Positions 57,901 to 64,000 of a stretch of DNA of 64,000 nt are shown here, piece by piece (within the stretch, counting starts at the first letter, position 1; each line of letters starts with the position of its first letter). The notes below the pieces were generated by a model that was not told the origin of the DNA, did not search any database, and saw nothing but the letters and a program-made list of their open reading frames with translations. The position numbers and the translations under genes are program-made. Source of the DNA: Minisyncoccus sp041663305 (GTDB lineage Bacteria; Patescibacteriota; Minisyncoccia; Minisyncoccales; Minisyncoccaceae); the NCBI GenBank assembly GCA_041663305.1, contig JBAYMT010000001.1, positions 124,001 to 188,000 of the forward strand, in the 5' to 3' direction.

Positions 57901-60033
57901 ATGCAATATACCTTTTCAACTGGAGTTGAATATGTCCCCCACGTTGGGCCTGCTTTTCAGAAAAGATTGAAAAATTTAAAGATAAAGACTCTTGGAGATC
58001 TTGTTTTTTACTTTCCAAAATATTACCAAGATTATTCGAAAATACAGAAAATAAATTCTGTAAAAATAAATGAAAACATCTGTATACAAGGACAGATATT
58101 AGAAATAGAAGAAGAAAAGAGCTGGAAAAAAAAGATATCTATAACAAGAGCAATAATACAGGATGAAACAGGATCAATACAAGCTGTTTGGTTTAATCAG
58201 CCTTATATCGTTAATAATCTTAAAAAAGATGATACCGCTATTTTTGCCGGTAAGGTCGCTTTAAGCAGAGACTCTGTTTATTTGAGTGCTCCAACATTTG
58301 AAAAAACAGATAAAGAGAATCTTCATTTAGGTAAAATTGCCGGAGTGTATGGGGAAACAAAAGGGGTAACGTCTAGATGGATAAGATTTGTTTTAAAGCC
58401 AATGCTTGATGATTTAAAAAATAGAATTCCCGAAACGCTACCAGAATGCATAATAAAGAGACATGATCTTTTACCTTTGCGAGAAGCATTATACCAAGTA
58501 CACTTCCCTTCCTCGTTAGAAAAGGCACAGAAAGCGCAAGAAAGATTTTCGTTTGAAAACATTTTTATGATTACTCTTTTTGGAGCAAGGCAAAAAATAG
58601 AAAATGAAAAAGAATTGGCTCCAGTTGTTCCGATAAATAAAGCTGTTGTTGAAAGGTTTTTAGATGATTTGCCGTTTAAACTGACACGTGAACAGGAAAA
58701 GTCTGGCTGGCAAATAATAAAGGATATGACCAAAGGATATCCCATGAACAGATTACTACAAGGAGATGTAGGTTCTGGAAAAACTGTTGTTTCTATTATG
58801 GCTACAATAAATGCTATTAAAAACAAGCACCAGGTTGTATTAATGGCGCCAACAGAAATACTTGCAAAACAGCATTTCAAAACTTTTTTCAATATACTTA
58901 AGGGATACAACATAAATATCGGGCTTTTGACCGGCAAAGAAGATAAATACTATTCAAAAAAATTAAAAACTGACACGATAGAAATATCGCGAGAAAGATT
59001 GCTTGCAAAAACTGCCAGTGGGGAAATAGATGTGCTTATTGGAACTCATGCGTTAATTGCCCCAAGCAATAAAAGAAGCGTAAAAAAAGAAACGAAGGTT
59101 TTGTTTAATAGCTTGGGGTTGGTTATTGTAGATGAACAGCACCGTTTTGGAGTGAAACAAAGAGCTAGTCTTTGTGGGAAGCAGAGAGATAAGATACCTC
59201 ATTTATTGTCTATGACTGCTACTCCTATTCCCCGAAGCCTTGCCCTTACCATATGGGGCGATTTGGAATTATCTACTATAACCGAAATGCCAAGAGGGAG
59301 AAAAAAAATCATTACAAAAATTGTTAGCGAAGGCAATAGGCAAAAAGCTTATGATTTTATAGGGAGCCAAGTTAAAGAAGGCAGGCAGGCTTTTGTTATT
59401 TGTCCGAGGATAGATATTGCTGATGAAAAAAAAGAAGCTGTTTTGGAGATGAAAAATGTAAAAGAAGAATATGAAAAACTTTCCGAAAAAATATTTCCAA
59501 AGCTAAAAATAGGAATGCTCCACGGTAAAATGACTCCTAAGGAAAAAGAAAAAATAATGAAAGACTTCAGGCTTAAAAAATTTGATATATTGGTTTCAAC
59601 ATCGGTTATAGAAGTTGGGATAGATATCCCAAATGCTTCGGTAATCATGATTGAGGGAGCAGATAGATTTGGCCTTGCGCAATTGCACCAATTTAGAGGC
59701 AGGGTTGGAAGAGGAGAATATCAATCATATTGCTTTCTTTTAACAGACTCTAATACTTCTAAAACGAGCCAGAGACTGCGAGCAATGATAAAATATGATA
59801 GTGGCTTCAATTTGTCTGAGATGGACCTAAAAATAAGGGGGCCCGGAGATTTTTTTGGTGTGAGGCAATGGGGTATTCCCGATTTTGCAATGAATGCATT
59901 AAAAGACCAAAAAACGATAGAAGAAATAAAAGAATCTGCGGATAAAATAATAGAAAGAGATCCAGAATTAGAAAAATATCCTGTTCTTAAAAAAAGGTTA
60001 GAATCATTTAGTGAAAAAATCCACTTAGAATAG
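57901..60033 (+). CDS. recG: ATP-dependent DNA helicase RecG
   Basis: Branch-migrating helicase that remodels stalled forks and Holliday junctions. 710 aa. An N-terminal wedge/OB domain (about 1-150) is followed by helicase motifs: I GDVGSGKTVVS (about 292), Ia MAPTEILAKQHF, II VDEQHRFG (DEQH), III SMTATPIPRSLA, IV-VI including LVSTSVIEVGIDIPNAS and QLHQFRGRVGRGEYQSYCF. The C-terminal TRG motif region is present (RGPGDFFGVRQWG). Length is normal. The TAG stop is the first codon of the 170-bp repeat that follows. Confidence 0.97.
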   Translation: MQYTFSTGVEYVPHVGPAFQKRLKNLKIKTLGDLVFYFPKYYQDYSKIQKINSVKINENICIQGQILEIEEEKSWKKKISITRAIIQDETGSIQAVWFNQPYIVNNLKKDDTAIFAGKVALSRDSVYLSAPTFEKTDKENLHLGKIAGVYGETKGVTSRWIRFVLKPMLDDLKNRIPETLPECIIKRHDLLPLREALYQVHFPSSLEKAQKAQERFSFENIFMITLFGARQKIENEKELAPVVPINKAVVERFLDDLPFKLTREQEKSGWQIIKDMTKGYPMNRLLQGDVGSGKTVVSIMATINAIKNKHQVVLMAPTEILAKQHFKTFFNILKGYNINIGLLTGKEDKYYSKKLKTDTIEISRERLLAKTASGEIDVLIGTHALIAPSNKRSVKKETKVLFNSLGLVIVDEQHRFGVKQRASLCGKQRDKIPHLLSMTATPIPRSLALTIWGDLELSTITEMPRGRKKIITKIVSEGNRQKAYDFIGSQVKEGRQAFVICPRIDIADEKKEAVLEMKNVKEEYEKLSEKIFPKLKIGMLHGKMTPKEKEKIMKDFRLKKFDILVSTSVIEVGIDIPNASVIMIEGADRFGLAQLHQFRGRVGRGEYQSYCFLLTDSNTSKTSQRLRAMIKYDSGFNLSEMDLKIRGPGDFFGVRQWGIPDFAMNALKDQKTIEEIKESADKIIERDPELEKYPVLKKRLESFSEKIHLE

Positions 60034-60210
60034 AAATCTATGGGCTAATGCCCACAAGTCCCAAGCGGACTCAAAATTTTATGTGTTTTTACTGCCCGGG
60101 GTCAGTATCGCAAAATTTTGTGATTTATATTATTTCCTCCGCTTCGCTATGGGATTGTCCTTCATTGAGCGGGCTTACGCCCGCAGTATTCAGACAATAA
60201 ATAATAAAAA
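60030..60210. repeat. 170-bp dispersed repeat, copy after recG
   Basis: Matches 8725-8903 in the opposite window orientation (TAGAAATCTATGGGCT at its left end, CAATAAATAATAAAAAA at its right end). Internal palindromes include TCCTCCGCTTCGC-type and GAGCGGGCTTACGCCCGC segments. It fills the spacer 3' of recG. Confidence 0.85.
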
Positions 60211-60229
60211 ACGCATTTGCGGTTTTTTA
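60205..60229. terminator. Short hairpin between convergent genes
   Basis: AAAAAACGCA-TTT-GCGGTTTTTT; weak stem with A and T tracts, usable in both directions. Confidence 0.5.
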
Positions 60230-60769
60230 ACTTCCCAAAAGGCTAAAAATTTTAATAAATACTTGATTGTTTGGAAAATAGATCAGCCCTATTGATAAGA
60301 TGATTGCCGTAAGAATTGAAAACATTGATCCGGAAATAAAACCCCATACAATAAACATCCTGTTCGATTTAAAAGCCAATACGGCCTCCATAGCTCCCAC
60401 CAAAAAAATAACGAATATTATGAGAGGCTGGAGATTTAAAAAACAATACATTGCAAAAACAGTTGAAAATCCTGCTAGAAAATCAAAAATCTTTTTAGAG
60501 GTGCTATATTTATAAAAAACAATGTTGTAGTTTGGAGAAAAAGAACTTTCTGTTATTTTTTCTCCAATATTTTCTATGTTTGAAGATTTTAAAGGAAAAT
60601 CAAATTTCTCCATGTTCTGAGGAGATTTGTCTTCTGGCTCTGACAGCATTGATGGAGTTAGCCTTACAACGGGTTCTTCTTTATTTTTTAGCAACGAAAA
60701 TTCCTGCAGCTTTTCTTCAACTGCTTTTTCATCTTCCGGGGTTATAATTAGATCATTTTTATCGTTCAT
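60227..60769 (-). CDS. Hypothetical membrane protein
   Basis: 180 aa. A hydrophilic, acidic N-terminal half (about 1-90) precedes three or four hydrophobic helices (about 98-117, 120-135, 139-160, 165-178). No motif recognised. Convergent with recG, separated by the 170-bp repeat. Confidence 0.65.
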   Translation of the reverse strand: MNDKNDLIITPEDEKAVEEKLQEFSLLKNKEEPVVRLTPSMLSEPEDKSPQNMEKFDFPLKSSNIENIGEKITESSFSPNYNIVFYKYSTSKKIFDFLAGFSTVFAMYCFLNLQPLIIFVIFLVGAMEAVLAFKSNRMFIVWGFISGSMFSILTAIILSIGLIYFPNNQVFIKIFSLLGS

Positions 60770-60823
60770 TTGCGGTAATTATATCACAAATGGATGATAT
60801 TTTGAAACAAGTTAATGGCTCCT

Positions 60824-60865
60824 TAATCGTAACTAGTAATTGGTGATTAGTAACTGGTACATTGT
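60824..60865. repeat. TAATTAG-type intergenic repeat
   Basis: CGTAACTAGTAATTGGTGAT and following bases belong to the family at 2419, 17811, 38757 and 45714. Confidence 0.6.
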
Positions 60866-60898
60866 TTAAAAAAGCAGGTTTTAAGCCTGTTTTTTTCT
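60866..60898 (-). terminator. Terminator of the GT2 gene
   Basis: CAGG-CTTAAAA-CCTG hairpin followed on the minus strand by T6; it overlaps the last codons of the gene. Confidence 0.65.
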
Positions 60899-62452
60899 TA
60901 CCTTTGGGGTTACCCAGAATCCCATATATTTCCCAAATAGCCAATGTAATTGCGCGTGGAGTGCCGGAACAGAGCTGAAGAATATTGTTATGAATGGAAT
61001 TAGCATCCATTCGATAACCATTAAAACATATTTGAAAACTCCTGTTTCTTTTGGACGCTTTGGAAGAAGAACCATGCTTAAATATATGGACCCAATGAGA
61101 CCTAACATATTGACGGTTAAAATCGTGCTCGTAGTCCTTGGTAAATTATATGCTAAAAGCGTTTCAGTGAATTTTGGTCCGCCAAATAAAATGGGGAGCC
61201 AGCCTAAACCGAAAATAAGAATAGATGAAACGGCCCAAGAAACATGTCCTTCTATTAAGTCCCAACCCATAATGAGTTTTTTCTTTAAAGATATCTTGCT
61301 ATTTTTTAAACATGCAAACAAATAATAAGGAACCTCCCCTACTCCGTAGGCCCATCTTTTTTGCTGATGATAAATATTTTTAACAGTAGTGAATGTGTTT
61401 TGGGCGCAATTAGCATCCATAGATATAGGGAAAAACATGGGCTCTACTCTATAGTCGCCGTCGTATTCAAAAAAGCATTGCCAAAAAATTCTAGAATCAT
61501 CTGAAACAACATTTACCTGTTTAAACCCTACATCGCTTAAGGCTTTAAAGCTCATAGAGTGCGAAGAAAAAGTGACTAATTTTTCCGGCTGTTCTTGGTT
61601 CATTGTATGCCAAAAAGTTGCCGAAAATGAAAACACTCTAGATATGGGCGGGGTTTGCCATATGTTGTTGAGATACAATGGAACCGGCTGATAACTTGCT
61701 CGCCATGGTTTTTCTACTGTTAAATACATGTATGTAAGACAGCCAAAATATTTTGGGTAAACACAGGCATCAATATCGAAAGACGAAACTATAATGTTTT
61801 CGTAAGGAATATTGAGTTCGTCGATAATAAGCTCTTTTGCTTTTTTGCTTGCCCAAGCATCGTTTGCTCCATGTCCTGGAATTTCTCCTTCTATTCCCCG
61901 TGGATGCCAAGTTACCAAAAATTTGAAAAATGTTTCTCCAAAATCTTGCTTTATTTTTTCTGAAATAATTGTAGCATTTTCCCTATCTGCCTCTTCGCAG
62001 GCTAAAACGACTATCATTTTATCTTTTGGGTATTCAACCTTGGATAAATTGGTAAAGGTTTGGTGCACAACTTCTAATGGTTCTTTGTAGGTGGGAAGAA
62101 TGAGGAGGTGGTAAATATCTTCTCTCCAATTATTTACCTTGAGTCCATTTTTTGGAGTTTTTAATTCATCTAATTTGGCGATCCAGTCTTCTTCTTCATT
62201 CTTTTTCATTTTTGCATAACTACTCCTAAGGTAGAAATAAAAATGGATTGTTCTAAAAAGCCAATACAAATCGTAGAGAATAATAAAAATGGCTACCCAA
62301 AAAGGCAGCGCAAATGATAGGCAGGCAGATATAAATAGAACCGCTAAACTAAGCAACGGCACGAGCATTTCAAAAAACCTATATAACTTTCTTTCTTTTT
62401 TGGTTGGAAGATCTGCTGCCCTACCAACTTTTAGGTAATATTTATCCTCCAT
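60881..62452 (-). CDS. Membrane glycosyltransferase, GT2 family
   Basis: 523 aa processive-type glycosyltransferase. Two N-terminal membrane helices (about 27-70) are followed by a GT-A domain with ILPTYKEPLE, a DxD in SSFDIDACV (about 223) and the HQQKRWAYG (QxxRW) motif. Three or four C-terminal helices come next. The QxxRW motif is typical of cellulose/hyaluronan-synthase-like enzymes, suggesting polysaccharide synthesis at the membrane. The acceptor is unknown. Transcribed alone. Confidence 0.88.
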   Translation of the reverse strand: MEDKYYLKVGRAADLPTKKERKLYRFFEMLVPLLSLAVLFISACLSFALPFWVAIFIILYDLYWLFRTIHFYFYLRSSYAKMKKNEEEDWIAKLDELKTPKNGLKVNNWREDIYHLLILPTYKEPLEVVHQTFTNLSKVEYPKDKMIVVLACEEADRENATIISEKIKQDFGETFFKFLVTWHPRGIEGEIPGHGANDAWASKKAKELIIDELNIPYENIIVSSFDIDACVYPKYFGCLTYMYLTVEKPWRASYQPVPLYLNNIWQTPPISRVFSFSATFWHTMNQEQPEKLVTFSSHSMSFKALSDVGFKQVNVVSDDSRIFWQCFFEYDGDYRVEPMFFPISMDANCAQNTFTTVKNIYHQQKRWAYGVGEVPYYLFACLKNSKISLKKKLIMGWDLIEGHVSWAVSSILIFGLGWLPILFGGPKFTETLLAYNLPRTTSTILTVNMLGLIGSIYLSMVLLPKRPKETGVFKYVLMVIEWMLIPFITIFFSSVPALHAQLHWLFGKYMGFWVTPKVRKKQA

Positions 62453-62532
62453 TGTCCTTTGTTATTTTTATTGATCTTATCTAAAAATGTGCGCGTGCCA
62501 TTTGTATGCTCGTTCCTAGCTTTAGCGAAGTG

Positions 62533-62546
62533 GTGACCCTACAGGG
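62533..62546. repeat. 14-bp partial copy of the tRNA-Glu 3' end
   Basis: GTGACCCTACAGGG, third and outermost copy of the tRNA-Glu acceptor/T-arm sequence. It lies immediately next to a cassette. Confidence 0.8.
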
Positions 62547-62649
62547 CTTAATTATTTTAATAAATAATTAAGGACGGAGGTCTGTCTGAGACCGAGCCCC
62601 GGCCAGAGGAAAATCCTAGCAAGAATTTATCCGATGGTCGTTCGATTCC
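62547..62649. repeat. tRNA-associated cassette, Glu copy 2 (with hairpin III)
   Basis: Hairpin III CTTAATTATTT/AAATAATTAAG (62547-62572), then GACGGA, hairpin II GGTCT-GTCTG-AGACC (62579-62593) and hairpin I CCA, AAATCCT-AGCA-AGAATTT, TGG (62603-62637), ending in CGATTCC. Orientation is opposite to Glu copy 1. The flanks 62453-62532 and 62650-62706 show nothing else. Confidence 0.85.
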
Positions 62650-62706
62650 TACGATGACTCGATAGCTAACTTCTTTGTTCCTTTTGACTATTATTCTGGT
62701 CGAATG

Positions 62707-62726
62707 TGTGACCCTACAGGGAATCG
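62707..62726. repeat. 20-bp copy of the tRNA-Glu 3' end
   Basis: TGTGACCCTACAGGGAATCG, identical to 62855-62874 within the tRNA gene, 148 bp away. Confidence 0.9.
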
Positions 62727-62799
62727 TCTTCGCATAAAAATCTGTTGATTTTTTGCTTAGACCTGCCTCGGGCTCTGTCAGCCCTCCGGCTTCGATTCT
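62720..62799. repeat. tRNA-associated two-hairpin cassette, Glu copy 1
   Basis: Bracketed by GGAATCG and CGATTCT. Hairpin I: GTCT, AAAAATC-TGTT-GATTTTT, AGAC (62726-62762). Hairpin II: GCC, TC, GGGCT-CTGTC-AGCCC, TCC, GGC (62765-62790). Confidence 0.9.
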
Positions 62800-62856
62800 T
62801 ACAATGAAAATGATATTCTTGTCCTTCTCCCAAAACTCCGTTCTGTTCAAAAAATG

Positions 62857-62928
62857 TGACCCTACAGGGAATCGAACCCTGATTGTCAGATTGAAAATCT
62901 GGTGTCCTAACCGTTAGACGATAGGGCC
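62857..62928 (-). tRNA. tRNA-Glu(TTC)
   Basis: Acceptor GGCCCTA/TAGGGTC, anticodon loop TTTTCAA with TTC, T-arm CAGGGTTCGATTCCCTG, discriminator A, no encoded CCA. Downstream (towards 62533) lie two copies of its 3' end, each with a hairpin cassette. Confidence 0.96.
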
Positions 62929-62936
62929 ATAATAAA

Positions 62937-63112
62937 GGATTTCACCTCCCTAAAACCATATTTTAAGTAGGGTTTCTTAATTCAAAGGAAAATACTTTAT
63001 TTTGCAATAGAGTATTTAATTTGAATTGCGAAATCCCTAAAACTGTATTTTTAGAGAAGGATTTCGTAGTTCAAAGGAAAATACTTCTATGTTGCAATAG
63101 AGTATTTATAGC
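62937..63112. repeat. Two tandem ~85-bp structured repeats
   Basis: Each copy has a variable hairpin (CCCT...AGGG in copy 1; GAAATCC...GGATTTC in copy 2). It is followed by conserved TTCAAAGGAAAATACTT and TTGCAATAGAGTATTTA, which can fold into an 11-bp stem. They fill the spacer between tRNA-Glu and the GtrA gene. Confidence 0.75.
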
Positions 63113-63172
63113 AAAAAAGTACTAAAAAATCAATACTCGTATTTTTACTCTATTTTTTAGAAATGAACCTTT

Positions 63173-63604
63173 TTAGTAACTTTTTTTCTTTTTAAAAACA
63201 ATTAATTTATACCCAAAAAAATTAAAAACTGCTGAAGCTATTGATGCCGTCATCTTCATAACATTAAGCCACGCTAAATCACCTACTCCGTGATAATTCA
63301 AAAAGGTTGTTCCATAAAACACAATGGCTGTGTTTATGATTCCGGAAAAAAAACTGATAATTATGAATAAAAGCAACTCTTTGTAATAAAACTCTTCTTT
63401 CTTTCTAAAAGTCCATCTTTTATTCAGTAAATATGAATTTATAATTGCGCAACTGAATGCAATTATGTTTAGTAGTATTATTCCTGGTCCCGAACTGATG
63501 CTAAATGCAAAACTGAGAAGGTTTAAAACAAGCAAATCAATAAAAGTATTGACCAGTCCAACCGTTGAAAATTTAGCTAATTCTTTTACTATTTTTTTTG
63601 CCAT
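63173..63604 (-). CDS. GtrA-family membrane protein
   Basis: 143 aa with four hydrophobic helices. KFSTVGLVNTFIDLLVLNLL is the typical GtrA start, and WTFRKKEEF follows helix 2. GtrA proteins are small membrane carriers, probably flipping polyprenyl-linked sugars for cell-surface glycosylation. The start overlaps the end of the upstream GT2 gene by 32 bp. The pair is the usual flippase-plus-glycosyltransferase arrangement. Confidence 0.88.
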   Translation of the reverse strand: MAKKIVKELAKFSTVGLVNTFIDLLVLNLLSFAFSISSGPGIILLNIIAFSCAIINSYLLNKRWTFRKKEEFYYKELLLFIIISFFSGIINTAIVFYGTTFLNYHGVGDLAWLNVMKMTASIASAVFNFFGYKLIVFKKKKSY

Positions 63605-64000
63605 ACTTATTTGTGCTTAAATTAAACCTAATTTTTATAATATCAAAAAACATAATAATAATGTTCTTGAGATCAACTTTACTGTTTTCATCATTTTCCC
63701 ATTTAACAGGAATTTCTTTTATTTTACACCCTAACTTATTTGCGATATATAGGATTTCTACATCAAATGCAAATCGGTTAATCTTTGATATTTCAAAAAT
63801 TTCTTTTGCTGCTTCTTTTTTAAATCCTTTGAAACCACATTGGGTATCTGTAATATGTGATAAGCCGATGGTTTTTACCATAATGCTAAAGGTTTTCCCT
63901 AATAATTCTCTGAACGATGATTGTTTTTTAATGATTTTTGATTCTTTTAATTCTCTTGATCCTATAGCAACATCATAGCCTGTGTTTAAAAAATTTATTA
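63573..64000 (-). CDS. GT2 glycosyltransferase (dolichyl-phosphate-sugar synthase-like), C-terminal part
   Basis: The open frame runs off the window edge, so only about 142 C-terminal residues are seen: GYDVAIGSRELKESKI, then RELLGKTFSIMV, ITDTQCGFKGFKKEAA and EILYIANKLGCKIKEIPVKW. These match the C-terminal half of polyprenyl-phosphate glycosyltransferases (DPM1/GtrB-like). It would charge the polyprenyl carrier that the overlapping GtrA protein handles. The N-terminal catalytic part lies outside the window. Confidence 0.9.
   Translation of the reverse strand, partial: INFLNTGYDVAIGSRELKESKIIKKQSSFRELLGKTFSIMVKTIGLSHITDTQCGFKGFKKEAAKEIFEISKINRFAFDVEILYIANKLGCKIKEIPVKWENDENSKVDLKNIIIMFFDIIKIRFNLSTNKYGKKNSKRIS

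Noticed and set aside
62557..62850. 97-codon frame across the tRNA-Glu cassettes
   Set aside because: It is translated repeat and tRNA-derived sequence with no family resemblance.

Overview
The window reads as a low-GC chromosome segment of a Candidate Phyla Radiation (Patescibacteria, probably Parcubacteria-like) bacterium. This is inference from gene content: a type IV pilus operon with no secretin gene, small hypothetical families typical of these genomes, very large secreted repeat proteins, and few biosynthetic genes. No rRNA or CRISPR array is visible.

Layout. 1-2164 is the 5' part of rpoB on the minus strand with its promoter. 2581-17005 is one long minus-strand block. In transcription order it holds pilM, pilN, pilO, a PilP-like gene, pilB, pilT, pilC, two pilins, the prepilin peptidase, four minor prepilins, ligA and rodA. 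A comF-type gene diverges from it at 17087. 17924-38734 holds secreted or envelope proteins: a 452-aa repeat protein, a LytR_C protein, a 2493-aa fibre-like protein with a C-terminal S74 chaperone domain, and a 1169-aa paralogue. Between them lie a PAS protein, an MFS transporter, peptidase E, a DUF4145 gene behind a compact structured RNA, and a truncated Bro-N gene.

38911-43550 is a small genomic island bounded by 17-bp direct repeats of the tRNA-Ser(GCT) 3' end. It carries an AbiV/HEPN-like protein, a LexA-type repressor, a C5 cytosine methyltransferase and a probable restriction enzyme, but no integrase. 43696-57788 is mixed housekeeping and hypothetical content (MFS, ndk, AlkD-like, RNase H, CYTH, DUF2207). 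57901-64000 holds recG, a membrane glycosyltransferase, a GtrA protein and the end of a GT2 enzyme.

The most striking signal lies around the tRNA genes. All four tRNAs (Ser-GCT, Ser-TGA, Arg-GCG, Glu-TTC) are associated on their 3' side with an ~80-bp cassette bracketed by inverted copies of the tRNA T-arm half. Each intact cassette contains two hairpins. Their stems differ between copies but keep pairing, and their loops are conserved (TGCT-type and CAGTC-type). At tRNA-Glu, Arg and Ser-TGA the cassettes lie beside repeated pieces of the tRNA 3' end or its trailer, as if insertion had recurred at one site. Separately, a small GIY-YIG nuclease gene sits at the 5' end of tRNA-Ser(TGA), between perfect 21-bp copies of the tRNA 5' end. 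Together these suggest non-autonomous mobile elements specialised for tRNA genes. I do not recognise them as a described family, but no database was searched.
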